From Motacilla alba alba (taxonomy: Eukaryota; Chordata; Aves; Passeriformes; Motacillidae): 64,000 nucleotides of DNA. The notes beneath the pieces were generated by a model that was given only the letters and a program-made list of their open reading frames with translations, did not search any database and had not been told where the DNA came from. A program made the position numbers and the translations under genes. Shown here piece by piece: positions 12,901 to 26,199 of the stretch. Each line of letters begins with the position of its first letter. Positions within the stretch are counted from its first letter, which is position 1. The stretch is taken from positions 12,525,850 to 12,589,849 of the forward strand of contig NC_052031.1 in the NCBI RefSeq assembly GCF_015832195.1, given 5' to 3'.

Positions 12901-15900
12901 AAGCAATTCCGCAGAGGATGAGATCAGAAACCAGGCATGTTGTTGAGCTATCATGGTAAATCACACCAAAACATCACTTCTCAGTGCGCATGATTTGTGT
13001 TTGGGGTTGTTTGGTTGGGGTTTTTTTTTCAGTATTTTACAAAAGCACACCAAAATCCCCTTAGAGCAATAAGAAATACTCAACTCATAAGATTTCAAAC
13101 TAAAACATAAATTGTATTAGCAGCATACTTCACATGAAATACTTAAGACTCAAACAACAGGATAAAGCAATATAATTAATGAAATATGTATCTTATAGAA
13201 CTTTTATCCTGCTATAATACATTTTGTTCTGTCAGACTAACCAGCAACATATTAAAACTAGAAGAATTATAACAGATTTTTGAAATACAGCAATCATGTC
13301 AAATAAGCTACCAACAGAAGTAAAATGTGCTTAATACTGTCTTGTCTTCATTACTCAAGTAACACAAAAAATTCCTCCCGCTGTGTCCCTTCCCCCTCCC
13401 TGTTCTTCTTGCCCTCCTAATGCAAAGCAAGAAAAAACACATGACAGGCTTTGGTAAGACTAGCTGATTAGCTTGGGATTTTTGGTGCTTAGTGCATACT
13501 GAAATACCACAGGATTTACAGAAATGAGAACAATCTAAACTGCTGATCCAACAACTAATAATTACAGATCCTCCAACAGCACTGAACAAAGTTATTAATA
13601 AAGCCTGTAATGAAAATACAAGAAGTCCATGCTTTCTGGATGATGACATAGGCTCATTATGAAGGCACGATTATAATACATATAGCTTTTCCACAGTGAA
13701 GCACAAGCACATATCCTGGATAACATGCTCATTTTTACATACACAAAGCACTTGGGACAGATAAACTGAACCTGCCCAGCATAGCAGGGCATCACTAGGC
13801 TCACTCAATGTGGAAAATGAAGCAGGAATCTGGCTCAGAGGACGTGACATCAAAGCAGCGATAAATAAAGTATGGAGCCCTTAGCTTGAATTTCAGACAA
13901 GCTCAGATGCACTTCACAGGCTGATGTAGGGCTGGAAGAAAACTGGTTGAAGCAAGCATCAAAATGGCTGAGGACTCCAGAAGTGCATTTCATTGATCCC
14001 TATCTAGGTTTTTCTGTTTCTGATTTACTTCACCAAACTCGTGAATAACTGCAGGCACCTAATAAAAAGATCTACGCAAAAAATAAAATTAGCCCACAAT
14101 TAATCCCAACCGGCTCAGAGAGATGGCTTTTTGGCTTTTCAACTCGTGCCTTGCAGATTTCTTTGTGATCATCCTTTATTGTAGGGACAAGCTGTAAATT
14201 AAAGGGGAGTGCTGCAGTTCTGCACTCCATCAGAGTGCTGCATGCTCTGCACTCCACAGTACAGCTCAGCATTGCCTTCAAGGGACTTCAGTCACTACCC
14301 AGGTTTCTGACTGGCACTGGAAAGACATGAAGCCTGTTCTACACATACCAAGGAGGGCAGCAGCCAAAGGTAACTGAAAACACACAGGCGTGCATTTCAT
14401 GAATATGTGGCCAGCACACTGCCTAGAAAGCTGTACACACGGATGCAACCATTGTCATCACAAGGAAGATACCAAATCTGCTGGACAGGATCCCAAGACT
14501 GACACAAGTTTGCTGTTGTTCTTTCTAAGTAAAATTATTTTTTTTATTATTATTATATTACAGCCAATTTATTTGTTCCTTTAACATCCCCAAACCTCAG
14601 ACTATCGAGCGTGAATGCCTAATGTGGCTTTCCTGTCCATAAAACTGATAGAATTCCTTCCTTCACAGGTAGTTCAGGTAAGACAAAATGGAAAGCTCTT
14701 AGCTAAATACTGGCGGTGAGATTTATAGCTTGTGCATACCTTCCTGCATGCTTAAAAGCATTATTAACACCTGCTTGTTAACAAATACTGTCCTTGGTTG
14801 TGCACCCTTCAGCACAGCTTTTCTGAAGTACAGTCAACACATCAGAAATGCACTGAGAAGTAATTCTGCCAAAACCTAGTCATCTTCATACCTCCTGTGA
14901 CCATAAAGATAACCCATGGCTTTCCAGTACCCATTACTCTCCATGGGAAAGAAGCTTCTCCTGTCTCCTTCTTTACATACAGTACCTGACAAAAGCATTT
15001 CAACAACAACAAATAACAGTGTTACCCAGTGAACTGCCACTGTACTTAAAGTGTTTCAGTACAAATACTTGCTCAGGTTAGTTTCAACATATGCAATTTC
15101 CACTCCTGGTGTACTGAAACATAAAAAACAGATTTGTAAGTATTTTCATAAGTAGGTGACAGAAACTATTACATTTTCATGCAAGAGATGCAACATATGT
15201 ATTAAATTGCCATCTAGAAAAAAAGGCAAATTTTAAAAGATTGGATATGTCATGGAATAAGCTATTTCATGCAACACAAATTAAGTTAATAGTATACTTC
15301 ATAAAGCAACACCTATTAAAAAGGAATGGCTGTAACTGGTTTATGACTGAGGGGGCCAATTTTTTTTTTTGTTTTTATAAACAGAGCTGTATAAATTAAA
15401 GCATGTGGAACTAACAAGGAGATAAAAATTAAAGAGGTAGAAAGTACTAACCCACCTTTTGAAAAGAATAAAATGTCAATAAAATCAGAAAAGTAAGACT
15501 TAGAAAAGTGTCCAGAAGATGCCTAATGAGTATTAGTTAGAAACTATTTTATTGATTAGAGCAGAGGTAAAAGCAGTCTTAATCACAAAAGTAAAACTTG
15601 GAAGTATTCACCTGCTTTGAGCGTGGCACATTGCTGTTATTTTTTTCCATGAAGGACCATTTCAAAATGTTGGGTAAGGTTGGTGATTTCCATGTTGGCC
15701 ACGGGTTGACAAATCTCCCATCTTTGCCCCTCTTGGATTTAGTTACATCCTCTTCTAATCTGTAGTCCAGCCTGAAGCTTTTTCTGAAGGTCCTGGAAGA
15801 ATCATTGGCCCCGGAACCTCGACCTGAATTCTGACGTTTCTTCACTGCTTCCTTAGGGTACTGGTTACAGGCAGTTGAAGGCTGCTCTTCATCTGTGTTC

Positions 15901-15908
15901 TTATCCAT
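6819..15908 (-). CDS. NAPEPLD: NAPEPLD, N-acyl-phosphatidylethanolamine-hydrolysing phospholipase D
   Basis: Four coding exons on the minus strand, 15612-15908, 9243-9889, 8232-8346 and 6819-6947, join in frame to 395 aa (human 393). The enzyme is a membrane-associated zinc hydrolase of the metallo-beta-lactamase fold that releases N-acylethanolamines such as anandamide from NAPE. All seven expected metal ligands are present: H186, H188, D190 and H191 in HTHYDHLD, H254 in SQHW, D285 in FAGDTGY and H344 in AIHWG. They match human H185, H187, D189, H190, H253, D284 and H343. The N-terminal 99 residues are the basic, poorly ordered leader of the family, and [12 protein letters not shown] opens the fold. 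The start is the ATG at 15906-15908, 16 nt into its exon, as expected for a gene with a non-coding first exon. The promoter is the CpG island at 26.2-27.4 kb. Nothing is truncated. Confidence 0.97.
7138..7500. other. CpG-rich patch inside the last NAPEPLD intron
   Basis: About 350 bp of GC- and CpG-rich DNA in an AT-rich intron. It has many CGCTCG/GCGCTGG runs, a perfect 8-bp hairpin (CCTCCGTG at 7451-7458, CACGGAGG at 7465-7472), and a donor-like CCGCG|GTAAGC on the minus strand. I recognise no protein or structural RNA. It could be an intragenic promoter or a decayed GC-rich insertion. Confidence 0.5.
8232..8346 (-). CDS. NAPEPLD: NAPEPLD penultimate coding exon
   Basis: 115 nt completing codon 315 and encoding residues through 353 ([15 protein letters not shown]...FALANE). 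The acceptor is TTTTGGTAG and the donor GAG|GTAAAT. It supplies the last zinc ligand, H344. Confidence 0.97.
9243..9889 (-). CDS. NAPEPLD: NAPEPLD catalytic exon
   Basis: 647 nt encoding residues 100-314 plus two bases of codon 315. The acceptor is TTTTTTTGCCAG and the donor CCAAG|GTAGGA. It carries [10 protein letters not shown], the HxHxDH zinc motif (186-191), SQHW (254) and FAGDTGY (285). It holds six of the seven zinc ligands. Confidence 0.97.
12043..12608 (+). mobile_element. Solo LTR of an avian ERVL-type endogenous retrovirus
   Basis: Begins near GGTACAGTTAATTTTCTTCC, includes TGGATTTGTGCTGAACATAG, GCTGAGCAGTGCTTACGCAG and TTTACCTATTGAACTGTTTT, and ends near CCTAAAACCACAACAC. These are landmarks of a common bird ERVL LTR. 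No retroviral coding sequence flanks it, so it is a solo LTR. It carries an internal 29-bp tandem duplication and sits inside NAPEPLD, antisense to that gene. Family assignment is from memory of the consensus; the ends are approximate. Confidence 0.8.
12487..12544 (+). repeat. 29-bp tandem duplication in the solo LTR
   Basis: Two identical units, 12487-12515 and 12516-12544, each beginning GATTTTTCCCCTTTCAATCC. They lie near the 3' end of the LTR, after the conserved TTTATCTCAACCCACAAG. Confidence 0.95.
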
Positions 15909-15924
15909 ACCTTTTTCAGGAGAG
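15612..15924 (-). CDS. NAPEPLD: NAPEPLD first coding exon (start codon)
   Basis: The acceptor TTTGATTTAG ends just before 15924. Sixteen nt of 5' UTR follow, then ATG at 15908-15906. The exon encodes residues 1-99 ([10 protein letters not shown]...PRSKQ) and its donor is CAG|GTGAAT. It contains the family-typical [17 protein letters not shown] and [10 protein letters not shown] stretches. Phase 0 at its 3' end. Confidence 0.95.
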
Positions 15925-18900
15925 CTAAATCAAAATTTAAATTAATCAGTATTTTCTTGGTCTAGCATCAACATGCATAAGACTGATTGTTCTCACACAC
16001 ATTAGGAACAAGCCCACCTTTCCTGTTTCATGATCTACTGTATTTTTTTAATCAACAAAATATGCTTTTAAAACAGTCACTATTACACAAAAGACTTCAA
16101 AAACATGCTGTGACAAGCAGACATGAGGGCTCTTTGTAGTTCAGGCTGAATTTTACTCCCTGGAATGCACAGCTTCAGATACTAACACACTATTATCTAC
16201 CAACTGCAAAAGTGAGGGGGAAGGGTTCTTTATTTCACATTTTGGAAGAACAGTCATTCCTCCTGAAACTTATAACATTTAGTACCTGATGTAACACAAT
16301 CCTGCAAGTCTGTGCAAGAGACACTGGAAGCATACTGTACCTTAGGATTTGCCTATATAGTGACCTGGTTTTGTAGTAAAAACAGGAGTCTTCTGTGTCA
16401 TTACTAACACTTATACCAACACATGCAGAGGAAACTCAGAACACAAAAGATATTTGGTACTGTTTCATATTTTGTCTAAAACAAACAAAAAGTTTATTAC
16501 AATAAATAACTGTTTCAAAAACAATTTTGATACATTAACTGAACTGTCTGGTGAAAGGCCACGGGAAATTGAAATATTTTAAATCACACCTGCTACATTC
16601 ACTCTTAATTCCACCACGAAAAATAGAAAAGTGAGAAAATAACTGAGAAAAACTTGTTTCTATGATGTCACGATTCAGGTACATTTCTTAGAAAACTACC
16701 AACTCAGTATTCCAAACTCTACTTAGGTGTTGTAGACTTTACAAATATAATCAAATCATACCCAAGGTAGAAAAACCAAATAGCCCTATTTTATTAGAAG
16801 TTGCCAAAGCAATTCAATTGAACCTAAATGCTTCAATTTCTATGTTTACTTTCAACTGACACGTTGAAAGTAAATACACTGTTCTGTTAGCTTAAAAAAA
16901 TGGTTACTGTTATAATGAGTGCACAACTTTCTGGCATTTACAAATTCTACCGAATTAAAACTGAAAGACAACTAGTAATGAACAGACAGCACTGTTTACA
17001 GCTTAGGTGCAGGAATAATTTTTAGGAAAAAATGGTGAAGTTCATCCTGTGGAACATTCTCCACCCATCTAGTAGATGGACACAGTTTTATCCTATCTAC
17101 TGTTTCACTAACTCAAATACTCAGACTCCAGCTGTACACTCAGAAGCACTGGGCTGATGTAGGCAAGGCAGTCCATGCAAACAACATTATCAGAGAACAG
17201 AACTGAAGCTCACAGTTTCCTTAGAAATTGCATAACTCACTCTGCCCCCATAAGCTCAATTAGAGGGAAAATTAAATATATTGTTCACTGCAACATTTCA
17301 GCCAAGATGTTACACACATGTGTCAGCAAACTGAACCCAAATGCATCTGCTGCTGATGCTCCAACTTCAAATACTGAGTCCTTTTCTGCTATTTCAGCAG
17401 CAGCTGACGACTAACAGTAAGTATGGTATCAGGTGCAAATAATATGACAATTGATAAATATTGTGAAATTTTCTTAACAAAATAACCATTATTGTGCTAT
17501 ACAGTAGAGATAAAATACTAACATGTCAAAATTAATTTCTAATAAAAAAGCATGAACAGCGTTCAGAAAACACAGCTGATAGAATGCTTTCTTTTACCCC
17601 TGCTCACAATTTTATTTTATGTAATTGCTTTGCACTCCTGTTTCCCTGCAGTTTTACTGAAACCACTCCACTTATGTACTTCCTCTTTAGCATTAGGATA
17701 CCACATCTGCACCATAATTTAAATTTAACTGTTGCTATTTCTAGGCTTTTTTCCTCTACTCCACTAAACATTTCCCAGAATCAGCCTTCAATGGACACTC
17801 ATCTTGCTCTATAGCATTTTAAGCTGATGTAAATGGTAACACGAGGAATCAGTGCCACAAAAAGGCAGACAGAATACCCAAAAAATGGTACTGAATATTT
17901 TGGCTGTTACTTTAACTCAAGAGTTGGGTTTGGGTTTTCTTTTGCATCCCTTAAAGAGCATTTTCAATGCCAAATCAGTTTATTAATTTAGCAAAGTGCA
18001 CAGACACAGCATAAAAGAGCTACTCTTTCAGAAAGCATCATGAAAACAAATCACAAAAGGTTAATCAGATAGATACTTAATTTCAGGAAATGATTCTGTT
18101 AACATCTCAGATGTCTGATTTTTAAAATATATATAACTACCATAATTATTGCTCCTACAAGACATTTTATATTAGAGACTGGGGTGCCTAACGTTTTATT
18201 TTTAAGCTTCTGTTTATCTATTCATTCATCTCTAAAATGGGTGAATTTTACTTTTGCTTAAGCCTTCATATAAACCTTTGATCTTTCTCTGAAAGTATAA
18301 ACCCCAAAGGGAAGCAGGGATCGACTACGCTGATTAAACAAAGACAATGCCAAAGCATTTAAGGCACTGCAGGTATCTATCTGTCTGCCAACATATTTTC
18401 CACATGATGCACATACATTACTTTAATTAGTATTCCATAAGCAACTGAAGGGATAAAAGACCTCAGTGCTCACAGAATACTTTAAACCTTTTACATGCAT
18501 AAGAAAGGGACACATTTACAATCAGTTAAAGTATTCCTGAAGAACTGTAGGTTCCTTTGAAGTATCAGTCTTGCCAGACAGTTTCTGTTCCATTTAAATT
18601 TATTAAATATATCCTACAATATTCATGACATAGTTTTCCTATATAGAAGAGCAAGATGATAATTTCTTGAAAGCCAGAAATCATTAGCTTAAAATAAAAC
18701 CCAACCAACTATAAGTCCAAGAAGATTCTTATGCTTCTGCAAAAGAAAGCCTCTAGAGATAAGGAGATTTAGCAGGTATACTTTAAACACTAGAAAATAC
18801 CCAATCAGAAATCAGTTGGTTTTTCTGCCAGCTTTCCTAAATTCTTCCTATCCAAAAATAATAGTTTGGCACTTGAAAAACTACTTTAAGCACATCAATG

Positions 18901-21900
18901 GTAGCAAAAATTATGAGCTATAGAGATACGAAAATCAAACTGGAGCAGAGTCCCGTTCACTTAGGAGGGACAGAGGGAAGGGATCACATCCCTGGTGAAT
19001 GTTTATTGTTATGTAAAGTTCTACACAACATCTTTTTATACTTTTAAACATAAAGAAAAAACTACTATTCTACTTAAAATCATTAAAAAGTTTCCTGGCA
19101 AATGGAACACATCCTTCTGGATGAGGCAACTTACCCCAACAGAGGGCAAGTGCATTGACAGTGTTTGCAAGAGGGGCTCAGGAGAGACACAAGGCAGCCA
19201 CCCTCTCTCTGTCCTCAGAGATGCTTCATGCTTTCAAGTGAATTCAGAAGAGGAAATGAACCAAGAACATACAAACTCCTAAAGAAGACCATTAGTCATC
19301 CAAATTCACAAGGCCAGAAGGTGTTCTAGGCAGAGGGGAAGAACACCACTGGCTGATGAATAAGACAAAGTTGAACATGAATCAAAACGCAGAGCTCACA
19401 GATCAGGTTTTCCAACATCAAATACTAGGCACCTCTCGTAATCCACAAAGGAAGAGTGAAGTTGTAGATCTGGCAAGACATGGCATGGAAGATCCATGTC
19501 TGACATCCCACTAAACTGTCTTACACCTGTAAACAGCATACAGCCCTTCGGACAACAGGTTTTGGGTAAATGGTTTGTTTATTTTAGCATTGCTTATATA
19601 ACTGAAAATCTGGATACAAGTATTTTGGCTTTGAGCCTTGTGTTTATTTAGGAAAATAATAAAAACATAGCTAAATATTTTAATGTTGTGTTTCAAAAGG
19701 TTTGCAAAAGGATACAACAACATTACAAGAAGCACTCTGCCATTATAATTTTTCTTTTAAAATGGTCTTTTAAACAAATTACTTTAACACAGGTATAAAA
19801 TCTCTTGTCTTCACCTTTTCCACCCAGTCTCTGCTAAGATCTGCTGCTCCATAAATGAAATGGATGTAGTTTCCCCTACTAATCACAGAGCCATGCACAA
19901 CATGCTACAAAGCATCAAATTGGCCAAAACAGACTTACCCTTCTTTTCTACTCAGAAATGTGGTCCTTATGTAACAAATCCACAGGCCTGACAGTTTAGG
20001 AATTACTATGAAGCTATGGTTTACTGGAACACAGCAACTTCCCCAAAACTTTACAATTGCCTAGTAAACATTCCATAGCTTCCCTAATACCTTGAATTTC
20101 TCTGCTTTTTTGAAGAAAAGGGTTTGGTTCAGTTTTAATCACTGTCTCTGCATAAACTACATCCAGAACTAGGCTGCACTAATGATCACCTAGAAGAGAC
20201 AGCACATAATTCCCAGCAAACTCATACCACTGCAGCCTTACCAAAACAAGACTCTGAGCTTTCTCCATATACAGCTACACAACTCTGAAGTTTTCTTTCA
20301 TTATACATATTTTTAATGACTGCAGAAATCCAAGCTTTTTGGCTTGAAATAAAACAAAAAATTGTTTCAGTTAGAAGGAAAGGTATTTGCAAATGCTAGG
20401 GAGCATGTAAGTAATTGGCTCCCACAAGCTTTACTATCAAACGACTGCCAGCTAAGTTTTGGCTCTGCTTTTGTTTTCCCTTCAGGTCTGAAATTGGCTG
20501 CTTTAATTAATGAACAGTTTGAGACTGGAAAATTCTGAATGCATTTAAACTTTTATTGTGCAGTACTTTAAGTTGTTCCATCTTACCATTGTAGACAAAC
20601 CAGAACAAGAATCTGAGCTTTCTCTGAGCTGTATACTGCTACACATCTTGAAGTTTCTTTCACTATACCTTTTTTTTATCACTGCACAGCAGTTGCACCA
20701 GCAGTTATTCCAGATCCTCTTGTTATTAGGATTTCACACAAAGATTTCTCAAGCTTGCATTAGCTGATCTGCGAATACTTCTATTATTTGAATCACATTA
20801 AAAATCCTTAGTAACAAAAAGTGTTGCCAAAATTTTCATTCAACAGATCTCTAAGTATCCTGATTCTACACTGTCCTTGTGTACTTTTCAAGAAAGATGA
20901 ATAAAAGAGTTGATAACAGAAAAAGGAATAGCTCTCTCCATAAACAGCCTCATGGAACGAGAATAAGTCCTTTATCATTCTTATCTAGCTTTGAGGATCA
21001 ACAGTAAAACAAAGCAAAGTTTTATTTAGACATCATGGAGAACTATAAGATTACAAATAAAAAAAAGGTGAGATATCTACCCATGGTCATCTGTTGTTAG
21101 GCTGATTCTTTAGCAGCTGTATTACCATGAGCCAATCCATTTCTGTCCTCACTACTCACCCAGGTTTGCCAAAACAAATATTTTAGTCCACATGGTGAAC
21201 TTGTTTAAGAAACTAATCTAGCCGATAGTCACTTCTTACCTTACCATCCCTAGAGAAGCATTTAATTTTCACCTGCATCACTGAGCAACCATGCAAGTGT
21301 TTATACCAACAAACTGGTTAGGACAGGGAAGGGTAAGAACAGGAATATATTGTTGTAAACAAAAACTACTTATGCCAGCACTGGCCTAGAAAAAAATAAT
21401 TAATTAAATACCTTCCATTTAGAATTCACTGTGTAGCTCAGTTACACATACCACCAAGTGAGGTCCAACAATTCCTCCTACCCTTTCATTTTCAATCTAT
21501 TCCCTTCCAAGGTTTCATTTACACTTAGTACTGATGATGCTGCAACTCTCCCTTTACCTCCTTAGATAGTAATGTTTCATATTATAACCAAGCACATTCA
21601 ATAGCTACCTACCACCCACAAGGCAGCCCACTCCCATTACTACACATTCCTCCTCTATTTTGCTGGCATTCATTAGGGGAACTAAACCAACAGAAAGTTA
21701 TTCATGCCTATCAGCTACACCTTTACATGCCTCTGGATACAAATGCAAATAGGCTTTAGAGTCAGACCCATAGTAGTCCCTGGAGCCAATTTCTAAAGGC
21801 TGGGTTAAATCTGACCAGCTGCGGGCATTGTGTCAACTGAATAAAGACGCTGGATCTGGGACAATACATAACTATATTCCCTTTGTTTCCAGGTGCCCTA

Positions 21901-24900
21901 GCTGATTGTCCCCATCCAATATGAGCATTCTGTAGTCCCCAAACATGTCTGTGATCTGTAAATAATAGAAGATTTTTGTCACATGCATATCCTGTTTAGG
22001 TTGTGATCCTTGATATGACAGTAGCTGTCCATAGGGGACATGCAGCAGAACAGAGATGACAGACCCAAGAGCCCATTTCTTTAGCAATACAGGCCTTTAA
22101 AAGAAATTCTTTTCCTCTCTACCCTCATCTTTTACTGCAGTCTTGAATAAAAGAATTCAAGAGTTGGCTTGTGGCCATCACATCTGAAAGAGCAGCCTAG
22201 ACTATCATTATGATTAAGCACAAGAGCAGTGTAATTCTGTGCTATTGCTGAAGCAGTCACCAAAGGGAAGCTGGAGTCAAATCTCCCTACACCAGAAAGG
22301 AAATTGCTTTCCTTTGCTCTCCCTAAACAACTAGTTTCATAAGACTAGTTAATTTATAGGCAAGAATGTTGAAAGAACAAGAGCTGGAATCAAAGTTTTC
22401 TTACCCGCTCCGCACACCTGTCTCAGGCTGACACACAGAAGAAAGGTTTGTGCATTACAGCTGTGTTATGGTACAGAAGACAATACCCGAGTCACAAATC
22501 AAATGCAAACAATTTTTAAATCAACAGAAAAGTAAGTGTAGATAGCATATGCACACAGCTGTACAGGTAGGTCGTGGATTCCAACAGCAACTACAACCTC
22601 CACGGATGGCCCTTCATACTTAGACAGAATTTCAATAAAGCTTTTCCAAAAGAGCAAACATGAAACTTGTACCAAGCCAGCTATAGGATCCAGAGCCCAG
22701 CTTTAACGTTCTAGCACCAGCTGCACTGCTGTAACTATTTATGCAAACGAGCAGTTCATTAGTTTCAGTTGGTTACTGATGTGACTCCGGTTAATGAGAG
22801 AGGCACACCTTGCCAGGATGGGGTTTACTGTTAGAAAAAATTGTCAAACTTTGAAGTTGAGCATTTAAAAACAAACTTTATCCACTCCTATGTGTTGACA
22901 GCCTCTACATCTTGGAGTTTGCATTTTAAGTTATAATGCCATTGAAGCTGTTAGCATGTTTTTCTTAACTAAAAAAAAAGTTTTAAAATATTACAAGCTC
23001 ACACTCCATCCTAAGGGTAAAGGTTTTCCATCTAACATCTTAATGTCAATTAGATATGACTAAACCCAAATGCTATTACATGTAATGAACTTAAGGCTCC
23101 ACTTCAACATGCTGTGGGAGAAAACTGATGTCCTTTGTAGCATGTGGTTAGAGAGGCAATGTAAGGACTGTTTCCATAAAAACGAACAGAAATCATGTTA
23201 AAGCTTTGATGCATAGGATCCACATGGCAAAGTAGGATCTAAAGTTCATTTGCCATCGACTCCAGCACTTTCTATGCGTGCAATTGCTATCTCCACCTCA
23301 TTTACTAAGCCTTTTAATTTTCTTTTTCCTTGTCTCCCCACGCCAGAAAAGAACAAACACCTATGTAAACTTCCTCTAGACTCATACCAAGAATAATCCT
23401 TTAAAACTCTATAAAACCTCAGTTGTCCAGGAAGTGCAGCAACACCCAAGAACTCCATTTTATTTTTAAGTTAATAGACAGCCATAAAATTTTGTTTATA
23501 TTCATATTTAAAGGCTTGTCTATTTTGATTCCCTCTTTTCAGTTCAAGGTCTAGGCGCATTGGGTCCAGTGTAATTTCTCTCCAGCATGAAAATACTTCC
23601 CTAAATTCTTTCCATTCTATTTGATTTTCAAGATAAAATCAACTTTTGCTTGTCCTAACAACATTCTTTCTCTCCCTCCATGTATTTACATACACCACAT
23701 ACATATATGGATTTTACAGAACTGTTTATAACATTTGAATTCAAATTCATTGAAATCCAGTCAAATAAATTTCCAGGTCGGGTAAGATAAGGAAGTGATT
23801 TTTTTTTTCATTGAAATAAATGCTTTTCATCAATGCACCTGTTCAAAGGCCAACTTTTTTAAAATGAGTTAAGCCAAAAGGTCACCAGCCTTTTCAAATA
23901 ATGAAAGTTCTGAACATCCAAGCTTCATACCGGAAAGCCAGAAAACACATCCAATACAGCACCCTTACAGTTCTTTAACTGAAACACATCCATTTGAAGA
24001 GGAAATTCCAAGGAACAGTACAGAGACACAGCAAAACATCAATCCTGAAGGAAACTGGAAACATCATGATACATAAGTGTTTCTCATTACACCTTTTTTT
24101 CCTATATATAAAGGGCCTTTGATTCCATCCCCACAACTCTAGATTACAATGTCTTCACTACTCTAAACAAAATGCAAAGTGCTTTGGTTGTTAGTCAACA
24201 ACAGAAGCGTTAATACTAGAAGTTGTGTGGTTTGGGTTTTTCTTCTTATGAAAGAGTCAAGGCATACTTCCAACACAAACATGAGCCATCTACTAATTTT
24301 CAAGGCACCATCCTAAATACATAGGTGTTTTAAGGAGACAAAGTGTTTCATGTAAGCACATCTGCACAGACACACATAAACATCTTGCTATTGCCACATT
24401 TTTATCAGAAACAGTTGAATATCACTGAAACCTTCCCACAAAAACCAGTGCAAAGCACGACAAAAATATTTCCAAATATTTTAAGCAATAAAACCTGCTG
24501 TCATATCATAAGCCTTACTCACCAGACAGTAGGACTTCCAGCTCCCACCACAGTTAACAGGTCTTACAGAAGAAGTAACTCTTGACAGAAATTCTGTAAC
24601 ACCCAATGTTCCACTCACACATCTTATCAAACTTTGGTTTCCACACTAGGGCAATGATGGCAGCAGTGTTTTCACAGTGTCACTTGGCAATGCCCAGCTC
24701 TCTTTCCTGAACAGCTTGCCAGGTTTATCTGCTTGGGCACAGTTGCAAGCTATTCAAACCCAAACCATCCCTTCCTTGTACAGCTGCTAAACACCAAGGT
24801 GTTACATGCCAAGGATACATAACACATAACTCCTTTCCTAGATTTTCTAAGAATATTTAAACTAAGTGCAACATTTAGTTTACAGAAAAATCCTTTTTGC

Positions 24901-26100
24901 TCAAATCTTTAGGCACAAGGCAATCAAGTGATTTTCCATAGTCCTGGCTCTGAATGTATTAGAAGTAGGGATCACACTGCAACCTATGAAGTTCAAGCAA
25001 TAGACTGAAAAAAAAATAAAGGGAGACTAGGAAAAGATTCAAAGATGTGACAAAAAGCAAAACTAATTTCACTGCAGGTGTTACATATAAAGACACTAAT
25101 TAATATAGCAGTATTTCTGTTTTTCTCATCACAGACAAAATAATTGCCTTCCTTTTTGCTGAAAAGAACTTAAAAATTATTTCTGAAAGAAGAATTAACA
25201 GCTTTGGTTCAATCTTGAGCTTATAAAGGCTGAGGAAATAGCATTTTTCTCCTGGTTATTCCTCAAATCTACTTAGATAATGCAAGTGAATAAAATTATA
25301 ACAGTGGGTTGCTTCCTCTTAAAAAGGCTTCACATCTCTTTTGATTTGAGGCCAAGCAGAAGCTGAATAACTGTTATTTATATTGAACAGTTTCACTGTC
25401 ATCCCTTACTTCCCTCCTCTCCCAAAAACAACTCCCCATCATCCATAACTGAATCAAACAGGGCTTTCCAACCTCCAGATACCAAAAAATCCTATTGTTT
25501 TTTTATAATAGGCATTTCAGTTTGAGATAATTAGGGGTATTTTGAAAGCCACTATTGCAACAATTCTTGAATTAATAAGTAAAAAGAATAATATTCTTGT
25601 CTTCCTCAAAATTTTATCTACAAAATAAGATAAGATTCCTACTTTCTTAACTGATACACCTGCTACTATGAATTAAAAAAATACTCTTTTCAAGGGTATT
25701 TCTGCAAGAAAACTGAAGTGGTTTTCCTGTTATTATCTTTAATTTTGATGCCACTTCAGTCGGTGCAGTTTGAGAATTAAAAAAAAAAAACTCTAAGTAC
25801 AAATAGTACTTTAAAACTAAAAACTTGCTTCAAAATCACCATTTAGTAAATGGAAGAAATCATATTCGTCACCAGAAAAAAACATTTCTGCATAAGTTCA
25901 TGAATTCTACTGCATGCAGTCAACAACCACTTTCCCCAAACCCTTGCTAGCTAGAGATAATTGACGATCATTGAGATTATTTGACTGCACTAATTACATT
26001 AAACGGCCTCCTCAATACCCTGCACTTCACACTGTACAATTCGAACAGAAACATCTGTTCGTGCCTCCTCTTCAAAAGAAAACATTCTCCAAGCAGCCGA
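15925..26100. other. NAPEPLD intron 1, largely featureless
   Basis: About 10 kb between the first coding exon and the CpG-island promoter. I recognise no CR1, LTR or coding exon. The only structure I noted is an imperfect roughly 100-bp duplication at 20.22 and 20.58 kb. Confidence 0.5.
20224..20690. repeat. Imperfect duplication of about 100 bp, copies about 360 bp apart
   Basis: Copy 1 (20224-20325) and copy 2 (20584-20690) share the order TACCA(C/T)TG, ACAAGA(C/A)TCTGAGCTTTCT, GCTACACA, TGAAGTTTTCTTTCA or TGAAGTTTCTTTCA, TATAC, ACTGCA. Copy 2 has small insertions. Confidence 0.6.
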
Positions 26101-26114
26101 CACTACGGAGCGGA

Positions 26115-26136
26115 TTTTTTTTTTTTTTTTTTTTTT
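26115..26136. repeat. T22 homopolymer at the edge of the NAPEPLD CpG island
   Basis: A run of 22 T (A on the minus strand) directly bordering the GC-rich promoter region, on its transcribed side. Confidence 0.95.
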
Positions 26137-26199
26137 GCGATTATATAACTTGTTTCTTTCCGAGCACTGCAGCAGCATGTTTTACTGTCAATTGACAGA

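Larger units (their letters stand above)
9890..15611. other. NAPEPLD intron between the first two coding exons
   Basis: About 5.7 kb of intron. Apart from the solo LTR at about 12.04-12.61 kb and a short CCAA run near 10870, I recognise no repeat or gene. Confidence 0.5.
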
